Positions 50,274 through 59,491 of a stretch of DNA of 64,000 nucleotides are shown one piece after another. The DNA lies in contig CAMBFZ010000005.1 of assembly GCA_945866125.1 (NCBI GenBank), positions 1 to 64,000 on the forward strand, given 5' to 3'. Both the position numbers and the translations under genes were made by a program. This DNA comes from Bordetella parapertussis (GTDB lineage Bacteria; Pseudomonadota; Gammaproteobacteria; Burkholderiales; Burkholderiaceae_D). Position 1 is the first letter of the stretch. Every line of letters begins with the position of its first letter. The notes under the pieces are model-generated. The model did not search any database. It worked only from the letters and a program-made list of their open reading frames with translations, and was not told the DNA's origin.

Positions 50274-51262
50274 TAGCGGCTCCTTGCCAGTAGCATCAGA
50301 AAAACCGGCACACCGACAAGCGCTGTCACCACCCCAACAGGCAACTGCACCGGCGCGACCAGGCTTCGGGCGAGCAAATCGGCCAGCGTTAATGCGGTGC
50401 CACCGGCGAGGGCCGAGGCCGGCAGCAGCAGCCGCTGGTCATTGCCTAGCACCAGCCGCAGCCCATGCGGCACCACCAGTCCGACAAAACCGATCGACCC
50501 AGCCACAGCCACTGCGCTAGCTGTGGCCAGCGACGCCACCAGCAAGGCCATCGCGCGCAGACGCCGTACCGGCACGCCCAACAGCTGCGCAGCAGCCTCA
50601 CCATGCGAGAGCACATTGAGCTGCCTTGCATGCCCGCATGCCCAGAAGGTAGCCAGGCTCAGTACAAGCCAGGCGGGCCACAGCAGCGGCCCTGAATCCA
50701 ATTCCCCCATCAACCAAAACACGATGCCGCGTAATTGACCTTCAGGGGCAAGCGACAGCATCAGGCTCATCAGTGCGCCAAAGCCTGCCGAGATCATTAC
50801 GCCGGTGAGAATAAGGCGCACACCGGATGGCGACGAGGCCAATGCCGGCGTCAATCCCATCAGCGCGCGCCGCGCCAAACCAAACAACAATGCCGTCGCC
50901 AGCAAGGCACCCCCGAAGGCACCGAGCGGCAACCCAACCGTCGCCAGCGCAGCGGGCGCCAGCCAACTCATCGCCATCGCACCCGTGGCCGCACCACCTG
51001 AGATACCCAATACATACGGGTCCGCCAGGGGATTGCGCAGCAACAGCTGCATCAACGCACCAGCCAGCGCCAGGAGACCACCGACAACAAAGGCAGACAG
51101 CGCGCGCGGCAGCCGCAACTGCCACAGAATGTCTGATGATGCCGCTTCAATCGAACAACCGCTGCCCCCACACCACACCGCCGTGCCCAGTGCTGCCATG
51201 GCCAAAGCGACCAGCAAAAACAGCACAGCACACACACGCTGCAAGGTGAGAGGACGGGTCAT
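50273..51262 (-). CDS. btuC: Cobalamin ABC transporter permease
   Basis: 329 residues, FecCD/BtuC family, about 10 membrane helices. Typical segments are WQLRLPRALSAFVVGGLLAL, LLRNPLADPYVLGISGGA and IGFVGLVVPHGLRLVLGND. It forms the inner-membrane channel with BtuD and is 45 bp downstream of btuB, so it is in the same riboswitch-controlled operon. Confidence 0.92.
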   Translation of the reverse strand: MTRPLTLQRVCAVLFLLVALAMAALGTAVWCGGSGCSIEAASSDILWQLRLPRALSAFVVGGLLALAGALMQLLLRNPLADPYVLGISGGAATGAMAMSWLAPAALATVGLPLGAFGGALLATALLFGLARRALMGLTPALASSPSGVRLILTGVMISAGFGALMSLMLSLAPEGQLRGIVFWLMGELDSGPLLWPAWLVLSLATFWACGHARQLNVLSHGEAAAQLLGVPVRRLRAMALLVASLATASAVAVAGSIGFVGLVVPHGLRLVLGNDQRLLLPASALAGGTALTLADLLARSLVAPVQLPVGVVTALVGVPVFLMLLARSR

Positions 51263-51307
51263 GATGGCATGCGGTTGTGGTGCAATTAAATCGATGGGCC
51301 GGTATTG

Positions 51308-53167
51308 TCAGTGCTGCCAATTCAGACCAACGAACACACTGCGTGGCAGTTGATTGTAGCCATACACGGTTTGATAGCGCGCATCAAACAGATTAATCAG
51401 TCTGCTCTGCACCGACCATTCGCGATTGATTGCATAGCGTGCGGTGAGGTTGGCAAGCCAATAGGCATCCAGTGTCTGACTACCATCCGGTCTGCTACCG
51501 GTATAAGTCAGATCGCCCCCGGCGCGCCAGGCACCAAATTGTCGTGAGGCGGATAAGGCACTCATGACTTTAGCGCGCCGCCGCAAGGTGTCACCGGTAC
51601 TTTGATCAATTGGATTTTGTAACGTCAGGCTAGCGCGCCAATCGGTATCGGCAAGATGACCGGATGCGCTCAATTCAACACCCTCATTGTTTACGCGACC
51701 GATATTAATGGTCTGGTAGGTCGCAGCATCGTAGCCAAACTGATCCCGGGTTTTGGTGCGAAACGCCGTCGCCCGAAGCAAGCCAAAACCAGATTCAATC
51801 TGCACGCCCAGCTCGATAGATTGCGAATGCTCTGCCTGCAACGCACGGTTGCCATAAGACGCGTCGTAGAGCTGGATCAGGGTCGGTGCATTGAACGCAG
51901 TCGAAGTATTAGCGATCAGTTTGACTACAGGCGAGAGCATGTAACCATAGCCCAGAAAGCCGGTCGTATCGGCGCCTGAGCCGCCAACGTCGTCATGCCG
52001 GACATTGACCTGAAGCTGATGGGCGTCGATCTTTCCCTGCACACCCGTGTGCAAGCTTGAACGACTACGACTGTAAGTGCCGGTCGCGTAGTCGATTGCT
52101 TCAAGTTGATCGCGACCGGCATCAAAGCCGGCGGTAGCAACCCAGCCTTTCGGCAAGGCGATCTGATTTTGCCATTGCAGCAGACTTGCCTTGCTATTGC
52201 TGCGTGCATTGTAGCTATAGCCAGCGGGATCGGTGCTGATATTCTGATTGCCGCCGCGCGCGTTACTTTGCGATAGATTGATGGTCGATACCCAATTATC
52301 CGTGAACGTATTTTTTGAAAACAGCGAATACGATTCTTGTTTGGCAAATCCACGCGCCACATCGGTGGGCGTGCCACCACCACCCCCATCGAAATTGAAT
52401 TTTCCTTCGTTGGCATAGACGCTCAAACCGAACTCCTGATTCTTATCCCATTCATGACTCAGTCTGCCGGCGACACTCTTGTTGCGGTAGCCATCACGAT
52501 CCGGATTTTCGTTTGTGAATTGCGCTGTATTGTTGGCCGACACACCGTCCGAGGCAAAGTCTGTTGCCGACACCGAATAACGGGTTTTTTCCATCGCACC
52601 GGATAAGGCTGCGGAAACGGATTTTGTGCCATGCGACCCTACTTCGACAGCCACATTTGCCGCTGGCTTACTACTCCCTTTATGCGTAAAAATCTGAATC
52701 ACGCCACCAACGGCGCCAGAACCGTAAATCGCCGACACGTTGCCACGCACGATTTCGATCCGCTCGATCTGTGCCGGCAAAATATGCTCCAGTGCGGGCG
52801 CGGCAGAAAATCCCTCCCGTCGCAACGGCACGCCATCGAGCAAAATCAAAGTCTGTGCAGGCGAGGCGCCGCGCATAAATAGCGTACTGGCCTGACCTGG
52901 GCCGCCCGTTTGCGACAGCTGCAAGCCGGCTTCCCGCTGTAACAGCGTCGGCAAATCGAATGCCGACGCATGACGAATATCCTCAGCGGTGATCACGGTG
53001 GTGTGCGCAAGCGCGTCCGTCTGCGGTTGGGAAAAACGCGAGGCAGTCACCACAATCGGCGGCAAAACATCGTCAGTGGCTTGCGCGAACGCAGGATGAG
53101 AAAGCAAGGAAGTAAGCAGCACAACGCGCGCACGCACAGACTGCTTGGAGTAACAGATGATTGACAT
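51308..53167 (-). CDS. btuB: Cobalamin TonB-dependent outer-membrane receptor
   Basis: 619 residues from ATG 53167; open frame upstream overlaps the leader. After a signal (ARVVLLTSLLSHPAFAQ) a TonB-box-like PPIVVTASRFSQ and plug domain (ILLDGVPLRREGFSAAP, VSAIYGSGAVGGVIQIF) precede a beta barrel ending FVGLNWQH. Shorter than typical siderophore receptors, in BtuB range. The cobalamin riboswitch upstream confirms the assignment. Confidence 0.93.
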   Translation of the reverse strand: MSIICYSKQSVRARVVLLTSLLSHPAFAQATDDVLPPIVVTASRFSQPQTDALAHTTVITAEDIRHASAFDLPTLLQREAGLQLSQTGGPGQASTLFMRGASPAQTLILLDGVPLRREGFSAAPALEHILPAQIERIEIVRGNVSAIYGSGAVGGVIQIFTHKGSSKPAANVAVEVGSHGTKSVSAALSGAMEKTRYSVSATDFASDGVSANNTAQFTNENPDRDGYRNKSVAGRLSHEWDKNQEFGLSVYANEGKFNFDGGGGGTPTDVARGFAKQESYSLFSKNTFTDNWVSTINLSQSNARGGNQNISTDPAGYSYNARSNSKASLLQWQNQIALPKGWVATAGFDAGRDQLEAIDYATGTYSRSRSSLHTGVQGKIDAHQLQVNVRHDDVGGSGADTTGFLGYGYMLSPVVKLIANTSTAFNAPTLIQLYDASYGNRALQAEHSQSIELGVQIESGFGLLRATAFRTKTRDQFGYDAATYQTINIGRVNNEGVELSASGHLADTDWRASLTLQNPIDQSTGDTLRRRAKVMSALSASRQFGAWRAGGDLTYTGSRPDGSQTLDAYWLANLTARYAINREWSVQSRLINLFDARYQTVYGYNQLPRSVFVGLNWQH

Positions 53168-53312
53168 GATTTGACCAAAGAAAGGCATCCCGCCAGCTTC
53201 CCCGCAGGCAGGACTCATCAGGAGCGTACATCGAATAGTGAACACAACAGCATCGGCGCAGCATCAAGCCGCATCGAAGATCTGACGAAATTCACCCCGT
53301 TCGTCTCTCCCA

Positions 53313-53530
53313 CCTGTCCTGGCCGGTATCCGGGCTCGCAAGACTGTCCGCCTTGCCTTCCCATGCGAACTGCACAGTGACTTACTGGGGCGGATTGCAT
53401 GGCCGTTGGCCATGCGCTTGTTTACCGTTGCGGGGGCAGCACACGTTGGCGCAGCGTCTGGTTCATCAACCAGATCAGCGCTTCGTGTTTCCCGTTTAAC
53501 TGCACGCCGAGAACGGCGCGCGGGCACCAA
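53313..53530 (-). ncRNA. Cobalamin riboswitch
   Basis: On the minus strand the leader contains the 5' GGTGCC element, AAACGGGAA, TGCCCCCGCAACGGTAA, the B12-box-like GTCACTGTGC, GGGAAGGC and GCGAGCCCGGATACC in the conserved order of the AdoCbl-riboswitch core. It ends about 145 bp before the btuB start, so expression platform lies in 53168-53312. It should repress btuBCD when cobalamin is abundant. Confidence 0.95.
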
Positions 53531-53679
53531 AACGGCACGAGTGTAGTCGATGGCCGAGCCAAACGTCAATCGAGTTCGCCAAAGCCATCGCACTCCTCTG
53601 CCGCAGTGCAGCTTTGCCGGTCCGGCCAAAAGCACTACACTCTCTGCTCGATTACCCCTGCGCATCCTGCGATTTATCC

Positions 53680-54573
53680 ATGTCCCAGACCCGCCCTGCC
53701 CGTTCCACATCGCACGAGTCCAAGACCGTGTATTACACCCGTCAGTACAATGCGCGCGCGTCGATTCCCGAACATCCGCAGATCTTTGCGCGCTGGCAGC
53801 ATGATTCGGCGCTCGTGCGACGCACCCACGCAGGCTTGCTCGATTTACCCTTTGGCGAGGCCGCTGGCGAGCGGCTCGATTTTTATCCGGCGCATCGCGC
53901 CAATGCGCCGCTCCTGGTTTTTATTCATGGTGGCTGGTGGCGCTCACTCGATAAATCTGATTTTACTTTTATCGTGCCCAGCTATCGTCGTGCCGGCTTC
54001 AATGTCGCGCTCACCAACTACACCTTGGCGCCCGACGCATCCATCGAAGAGATCACTCGTCAGCAGTTACACGCACTCGCGTGGCTCTACCGTAGTGCAG
54101 ACCGTCTTGAGTTTGATCGCAAACGCATTGTGGTGGCCGGCCATTCTGCAGGTGGCCATCTGGCAGCCATGATGATGGCGGCACGCTGGCCGCAGCTCGC
54201 GGCCGATTTGCCGCTGGATCTGGTGAAGGGCGGGGTCTTGATGTCGGGTCTGTACGATCTTGATCCGGTACGCTATGCGAGTTTCGTCAATGTCGATTTG
54301 AAGCTAACGCCAGCCGACGTGCTGCGCGTCTCACCGGGCTATCTGCCGCAAGCCCATGCTGCACCCTTCGTCACAGCAGTCGGTGACCTTGAGTCGGATG
54401 AATTCAAACGACAAAATAATCTGATCGCGCAGCAGTGGCAGTCAGCCCACGCAGGTGATGTGGCACTGCAGGGTATCCATCATTTGTCGATTTGTGATGC
54501 CTTTGCCGAGCCCGGACACGGCTTGTTTAATGCTACCTGCGCCTTGATCGACGGCTTGTCAGCACGCGCTTAA
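53680..54573 (+). CDS. Alpha/beta hydrolase (kynurenine formamidase-like)
   Basis: 297 residues from ATG 53680. The oxyanion motif is LVFIHGGWWRSLDKS, the nucleophile elbow is VVAGHSAGGHLAAMMM with the Ser, and the His lies near GIHHLSICDA. The HGGWW-type arrangement matches arylformamidase/esterase families. No tryptophan-degradation genes adjoin. It lies beside, but divergent from, the cobalamin riboswitch. Confidence 0.88.
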   Translation: MSQTRPARSTSHESKTVYYTRQYNARASIPEHPQIFARWQHDSALVRRTHAGLLDLPFGEAAGERLDFYPAHRANAPLLVFIHGGWWRSLDKSDFTFIVPSYRRAGFNVALTNYTLAPDASIEEITRQQLHALAWLYRSADRLEFDRKRIVVAGHSAGGHLAAMMMAARWPQLAADLPLDLVKGGVLMSGLYDLDPVRYASFVNVDLKLTPADVLRVSPGYLPQAHAAPFVTAVGDLESDEFKRQNNLIAQQWQSAHAGDVALQGIHHLSICDAFAEPGHGLFNATCALIDGLSARA

Positions 54574-54587
54574 CACACCTGACAGAC

Positions 54588-55040
54588 CTACCGCCGCAGC
54601 GTGTGCGCACGCTGCGCATCCAGAAATTCAGTTGCCAGCAAAATCTCGCGCAGCAGATAAATAAAACTGCCTGTCAGCGCCACCATCGCCAACACGAACA
54701 GTGTGGCAATCACGGTCCCCAGGCGCAAATTTAGCGCATCCCCCAAAAACAGCGCCGCCACCACCACGCAGATAAGTAAGGCACAAGTAGTCGACAGCGT
54801 AATGGCACGATTGATCTTCTGCGCGCGACGAAACAATATCTCCATCTCCTGCTCCCGGCGCTCATCAGGCATCTGTATGTCGACCGACTCTCCCCGCTCT
54901 TCCAGCGCACGCGAGCGATCAATGATGCGCGCAAGGCGATTGGTCAGCACCAGCATATTGGTGCCGACACCGGTGAGTAAAAACACCGGCGCAATCGAGA
55001 GCTGAATGATGTGACCGATTTCGCCCAATCTGATTTCCAT
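54588..55040 (-). CDS. DUF2721 family membrane protein
   Basis: 150 residues from ATG 55040. Three hydrophobic helices: near residues 10-30 (IIQLSIAPVFLLTGVGTNML), 80-100 and 105-128 (TVIATLFVLAMVALTGSFIYL). Charged loop RALEERGESVDIQM lies between the first two. Matches DUF2721, function unknown. It is a lone minus-strand gene between a hydrolase and a response regulator. Confidence 0.85.
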   Translation of the reverse strand: MEIRLGEIGHIIQLSIAPVFLLTGVGTNMLVLTNRLARIIDRSRALEERGESVDIQMPDERREQEMEILFRRAQKINRAITLSTTCALLICVVVAALFLGDALNLRLGTVIATLFVLAMVALTGSFIYLLREILLATEFLDAQRAHTLRR

Positions 55041-55349
55041 TTTTATTGCCTGTTCTGAAGGTCGGCGAGAGGTGCCTGAGCGGCGCAGTTTACCAGCAGA
55101 CCATCGTGGCTCGCTGCCTACCAGAAATTCCCCTGGGCCGCGAAGAAGTTTGACGCAAATCAACTAGGTGAAGCGGTGAAAAGCTGATACATTTATCATA
55201 AATGTTGCCTTTTTGTTACTAAAGAGCAATCCGAAATTAAACATCACCAAAAAACAACGTCTGACAACGATGAACAGCAACACGATTTGTATCCCGCGCA
55301 ATCGACTGGCAGCACGACCATGGCCAGGCTCAGTCAGGAGACCGACGGC

Positions 55350-55994
55350 ATGATCCGCGTCGTAGTGGCAGACGATCACACCATCATGCGCGAGGGATTA
55401 AAACGCATTTTGCACGGCGCCGAAGACATCGAAGTCATAGGAGAAGCGGTGGACGGATTTGAAACACTAGCCTTAGTCAGACGCGGCGGCTTTGATTTAT
55501 TGCTGATGGATTTGTCAATGCCTGGTCGTAGTGGCGTTGATCTGATTCGGCAAATCAAAGACGAAGCACCAAAACTGCCTTTGCTGGTATTGACCATGCA
55601 CGAGGAAGAACAATATGCCGTGCGCGCCATCCGTGCCGGTGCGCTTGGCTATCTAACCAAAGAAAGCGCGGGCACCCAACTCATTAGTGCCATCCGCAAA
55701 GTCGCAATCGGCCGGCCTTATATCAGCATGGAAGTCGCCGAGCAGCTGGCCATTGATGCGATGCCGGCGCGACAGGATATGCCGCACAAGTCATTGTCGG
55801 ATCGTGAATTTGAAGTATTCAATTTGCTCGTCAGTGGTAAGTCCATTACCGAAATCGCCGAGATGCTGCATCTCTCTGTAAAAACAGTGAGCACGCACAA
55901 GACGCGTATTTTGCAAAAAATGAGCAGCCATTCATTAGCAGAACTTGTTCAGTATGCCGTTGCGCACGGCTTGCTTGCACCCTACCGGCCTTGA
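55350..55994 (+). CDS. NarL/FixJ-family response regulator, orphan
   Basis: 214 residues from ATG 55350; ATG 55320 is possible. The receiver has VADDHTIMREGL, the phospho-acceptor Asp in LLLMDLSMPGRSG and the conserved Lys in YLTKES. The LuxR-type HTH is LSDREFEVFNLLVSGKSITE plus HLSVKTVSTHKTRIL. No histidine kinase gene is near. It is followed by a possible small ORF and a Crp/Fnr gene on the same strand. Confidence 0.93.
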   Translation: MIRVVVADDHTIMREGLKRILHGAEDIEVIGEAVDGFETLALVRRGGFDLLLMDLSMPGRSGVDLIRQIKDEAPKLPLLVLTMHEEEQYAVRAIRAGALGYLTKESAGTQLISAIRKVAIGRPYISMEVAEQLAIDAMPARQDMPHKSLSDREFEVFNLLVSGKSITEIAEMLHLSVKTVSTHKTRILQKMSSHSLAELVQYAVAHGLLAPYRP

Positions 55995-56015
55995 TCATTT
56001 CCATAGGAGAAAACG

Positions 56016-56144
56016 ATGCAAACAACTGCTATCACATCAGCTAGGAATCGTCCGAGGTTGTCCCTGTTGATCCTACCTGCGTATTCAGTGCACCCCGATA
56101 GCTATAAACAAGTTCAGTGGCGATACTACCCACTCACATTCTGA
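56016..56144 (+). CDS. Possible 42-residue ORF of unknown function
   Basis: ATG 56016 follows a strong TAGGAGAAAACG ribosome-binding site and opens 42 codons ending in TGA 56142. The peptide is basic and hydrophobic without a signal peptide (start MQTTAITSARNRPRLSLL). It lies 21 bp after the response regulator stop. Only the ribosome-binding site and spacing support it; no similar protein is recognised, and it may be a decayed remnant. Confidence 0.35.
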   Translation: MQTTAITSARNRPRLSLLILPAYSVHPDSYKQVQWRYYPLTF

Positions 56145-56351
56145 GCATGACTGGCAGAAACCAGAAAAGGCAAACAGATATTGACCCAGCAGCAGCGACA
56201 TGACATCGAAGACTTGCTACAAACTGCCCGGTTGTTTTAACCGTCACCAGTTCAGCGTCTGCATTCGGCAGCATGACCGTCACTTAAGAACGGATACCCG
56301 ATGCCCCTGTCTCTGCTTATCCGTTCCAGCACTCAAAATCAGGAGATGACC

Positions 56352-57263
56352 ATGACATCCACGCATACCAACGAGACACGATTTGACCCGAGCAATGCCG
56401 GCCTGCATGCGTCATCATCAGAAGCGGGCTGGCAGCGACAGGGCAAGCTATGGTCCAATCTGAAAGAACTCTGCGACCTACTGCGCATTCCGGTTGCGAT
56501 CTCTATCAATGATGAAGAATTTCTTTTCCAGCACGTGCAGTTCAAAACCGGACAACGCATCCACACGATTGGCCAGGCATTCGATACGCTCTATATTGTG
56601 CATTCAGGATTTCTTAAAACGGTGTTGATCGATGAGTACGGTAACGAGCAAGTCCTGAGCTTTCCGATGAAAGGCGATCTTTTTGGCGTCGATGGCATTC
56701 ATACGCGTCGCTATGCTTCTGAAGCGGTAGCCTTGTCTAATTGTGACTTGATCCTGCTACCGTTCAAAAAATTTACCTCACTGGGTCGCGCGCATCTTGA
56801 ACTTGAGCATGCGATGTACAGCGTCATGAGCCGCGAGCTCGTGCGCGAGCAGGCGATGGTGAGCATGTTGGGCGCGTTATCAGCTGAGGCGCGTGTTGCC
56901 CGCTTTCTGGTCTCGTTGTCGGAACGATTTTCCGAGATGGGCTATTCCAGCAAATTATTTAATCTGCGCATGACCCGCCATGAGATCGGCAGCTATCTAG
57001 GCTTAACACTAGAAACCGTCAGTCGCACCTTGTCAGCGTTTAACGAGATCGGCTTGATCTCCGTTGATCAACGCTCAATCGGGATTCGCGACATCGACGC
57101 ACTCCGTACACTACGACGTCTGCCTCCCTCAAGTTCGCGTGCCAAACAGGCCGCAAAAAAATCCCGCGAAGCTGCCGCTGCACTGGCAGCGCAAACTGCG
57201 CTGGTCGCCAATCCCGCAATCCGAACCGAGTTGGATAAGATCACCGTCATCTCACCCACTTAG
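56352..57263 (+). CDS. Crp/Fnr-family transcriptional regulator (chromosomal copy)
   Basis: 303 residues from ATG 56352, six bases after AGGAG; ATG 56346 overlaps that site. The cNMP-binding-like domain has GQRIHTIGQAFDTLYIVHSG, and the HTH recognition helix is LGLTLETVSRTLSAFN with FNR-type E-x2-S-R. No Cys set for an Fe-S cluster is present. Beyond about residue 240 an Ala/Arg-rich tail of 40 residues is attached. It is paralogous to 41032. A terminator follows. Confidence 0.9.
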   Translation: MTSTHTNETRFDPSNAGLHASSSEAGWQRQGKLWSNLKELCDLLRIPVAISINDEEFLFQHVQFKTGQRIHTIGQAFDTLYIVHSGFLKTVLIDEYGNEQVLSFPMKGDLFGVDGIHTRRYASEAVALSNCDLILLPFKKFTSLGRAHLELEHAMYSVMSRELVREQAMVSMLGALSAEARVARFLVSLSERFSEMGYSSKLFNLRMTRHEIGSYLGLTLETVSRTLSAFNEIGLISVDQRSIGIRDIDALRTLRRLPPSSSRAKQAAKKSREAAAALAAQTALVANPAIRTELDKITVISPT

Positions 57264-57301
57264 ACAGCGCATTCAAGCAACGCTCAGAGCGAACGTAACA
57301 G

Positions 57302-57338
57302 CCAATCCCGGCAATAGCGATGCCGGGATTGGTTTATT
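57302..57338 (+). terminator. Rho-independent terminator of the Crp/Fnr gene
   Basis: CCAATCCCGGCA (57302-57313) pairs with TGCCGGGATTGG (57321-57332) around a 7-nt loop, followed by TTTATT. Lies 38 bp past the stop. Confidence 0.88.
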
Positions 57339-57452
57339 AGCCGTCTTGCATTGATGAATCCCGCTTATCGTTTGAGATCAACCGCTGCAGACCAATGACT
57401 GCAGATCAGCCGCTTTGCCTTCACCACTTTCATCACAACTCAGAACCAGAAA

Positions 57453-58073
57453 CTACGATTTTCTGCGATGACCGCCAGCGTGTTTTCTTTCAGAATAGTC
57501 AAGCTCTTCAGTTTCTTCAGGGTGCGTCGCGTGGGATACCGCTTCACTCGCGGCAGTGGTGGCGCTTTCGATACTACTGCGCGCAGCCATCATGTTGCGA
57601 TTCGCCATACTGGTAACTTCCTTGAATGCTTTCTCCCACACCGACAGCATACTGATTACGGGATTGAACATGGCATTGTCAGCCGTCTCAATACCGGAGT
57701 TAGTCTGTTGACCCGCTTGGGCACTGCGGGCCATGGCGAGTTGATTCACATGCTCCATATAATTTTGGATCGATTTGCCGATCTCTGCCTGCATTTCGGC
57801 GAAGGCCGCCATAATCTGCTGTTGCGATCGCATTGCTTTTTCGGGACGATGCGCCATCGTGCTCTGTAACTCGGTCATTTTGGATGGATCGCGTATATCC
57901 GCAATCGCTTTGGCGAATTTTAATTGACCATCTACCGCCTGATGCGTGACGTCAAGTACGGCACGATCAATTTTTTCGGTGCCAGAAAATACGGCATCGG
58001 CTAATTGCATCGATGCTTCTAGCTGACATTGAACCATGTCCACCATAGGATTGTGCTGCTGCATTTTCCGCAT
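57453..58073 (-). CDS. Phasin-like protein
   Basis: 206 residues from ATG 58073 after AGGAG; the open frame upstream has no such site. The sequence is helical, rich in Ala, Gln, Met and charged residues (QLEASMQLADAVFSGTEKID, ITMA-type helices, QQQIMAAFAEMQAEIG), with a basic tail. It matches the coiled, amphipathic profile of phasins, which coat PHB granules. The assignment rests on composition and the presence of phaC/phaR in the window, since phasins are poorly conserved. Confidence 0.7.
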   Translation of the reverse strand: MRKMQQHNPMVDMVQCQLEASMQLADAVFSGTEKIDRAVLDVTHQAVDGQLKFAKAIADIRDPSKMTELQSTMAHRPEKAMRSQQQIMAAFAEMQAEIGKSIQNYMEHVNQLAMARSAQAGQQTNSGIETADNAMFNPVISMLSVWEKAFKEVTSMANRNMMAARSSIESATTAASEAVSHATHPEETEELDYSERKHAGGHRRKS

Positions 58074-58140
58074 AATCAGACTCCTGAAAAACAAAGGGGG
58101 ATAAAAAATTTATACCGACAAGACGAGCCTGATACACGGG

Positions 58141-58158
58141 CTAGCTTATTCAAGCTAG
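58141..58158. repeat. Perfect 7-bp inverted repeat in the phasin upstream region
   Basis: CTAGCTT (58141-58147) and AAGCTAG (58152-58158) are separated by ATTC and followed by TTTGT. It lies about 70 bp upstream of the phasin start and 130 bp before the acyl-CoA dehydrogenase start, so it could be a regulatory site or a weak hairpin. Confidence 0.45.
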
Positions 58159-58290
58159 TTTGTCACCCCAACTCGCGACGGTTTTGAGTCAGCACAAACA
58201 CCCGCGAACGGCTGTCCAGTAACTGACAGCCTGTATCATCGTCTCAAAGATGTCGCAAACAGAGGGCATCATTGATAGGAAAGCCGAGAC

Positions 58291-59487
58291 ATGGATTTAG
58301 ATTTTAGCGCCGCCGAGACGGCCTTTCGCAGCACCGTGCGCACGTTTCTTGAAGCAGAGCTACCGCGCGACATTCGACACAAAGTACACAATGGCCTGCA
58401 ATTAGATAGCCAGGATTACATGCGCTGGCAACGATTGCTGCACGCGCATGGCTGGGGTGCACCAGCCTGGCCAGAGGCCTTCGGCGGTTGCGGGTGGAAC
58501 GCCGTAGAGCAATTTATCTTCGAAGAAGAAGCCGCGATGGCAGGGGCACCGCGTACGCTGCCCTTCGGCGTCAAAATGGTGGCGCCCGTCATCATCGCGT
58601 TCGGCAACGACGCGCAAAAGCGCCACTATCTGCCGCGTATTTTGTCGGGGCAAGACTGGTGGTGTCAGGGCTATTCAGAACCGGGCGCCGGATCGGACCT
58701 GGCCTCTCTAAAAATGCACGCGCAGCGAGATGGCGATCACTACATCGTCAACGGTCAAAAAACCTGGACCACGCTGGGGCAATACGCCAACTGGATATTT
58801 TGTCTGGTGCGCACCGACCCACACGCCAAACCGCAGCGCGGCATTTCATTTTTGCTAATTGATATGCAAAGTCCGGGCGTGTCGGTGCGCCCCATTATTA
58901 CGATGGATGGCGCACATGAGGTCAATGAAATCTGGTTCGATCAGGTTCGTGTGCCACGTCATAATTTGGTAGGAGAAGAAAATAAAGGCTGGACCTGCGC
59001 CAAGTTTTTGCTGGGTCATGAGCGCGCCAATATCGCCGGCATCGGCATCGCCAAGCGCGAACTAAGCCGCCTGAAATATACGGCCAGCCAAACGCAATCA
59101 CGCGGCCAGTCACTGCTTCGTGATCCGCTGTTTGCTACGCGCATTGCACAAATTGAGATTGACCTGATGGCGCTAGAGATCACCAATCTGCGCGTGCTCT
59201 CTGCAGAAAAAGAAGGTCACGCGCCGGGGCCCGAAGCGTCTTTATTAAAAATTCGTGGCACGGAAATTCAACAGAGCATCAGCGAACTACTGGTACAGGC
59301 GAGCGGCCCTTATGCGCTGCAATTACGACGCGAAGCAATGACAGCCGACTTTCATGGCGAACTGGCCGGACCAGCCCAAGCCGTCGGCCTGGCAGCGGGT
59401 TATCTTAATCTACGCAAGCTCTCCATCTATGGTGGATCCAACGAGATCCAAAAAAATATCATTGCGCAAATGCTGCTCGGAACCTAA
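58291..59487 (+). CDS. Acyl-CoA dehydrogenase, large subunit (PimC-like paralogue)
   Basis: 398 residues. WWCQGYSEPGAGSDLASLK, DHYIVNGQKTWTTLGQYA and the end YGGSNEIQKNIIAQMLLG match the subunit at 30126-31322 in length and motifs. It is followed 4 bp later by a small subunit, as in the other copy. No maoC gene follows here. This copy lies 217 bp from the divergent phasin gene. Confidence 0.88.
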   Translation: MDLDFSAAETAFRSTVRTFLEAELPRDIRHKVHNGLQLDSQDYMRWQRLLHAHGWGAPAWPEAFGGCGWNAVEQFIFEEEAAMAGAPRTLPFGVKMVAPVIIAFGNDAQKRHYLPRILSGQDWWCQGYSEPGAGSDLASLKMHAQRDGDHYIVNGQKTWTTLGQYANWIFCLVRTDPHAKPQRGISFLLIDMQSPGVSVRPIITMDGAHEVNEIWFDQVRVPRHNLVGEENKGWTCAKFLLGHERANIAGIGIAKRELSRLKYTASQTQSRGQSLLRDPLFATRIAQIEIDLMALEITNLRVLSAEKEGHAPGPEASLLKIRGTEIQQSISELLVQASGPYALQLRREAMTADFHGELAGPAQAVGLAAGYLNLRKLSIYGGSNEIQKNIIAQMLLGT

Positions 59488-59491
59488 ACCT

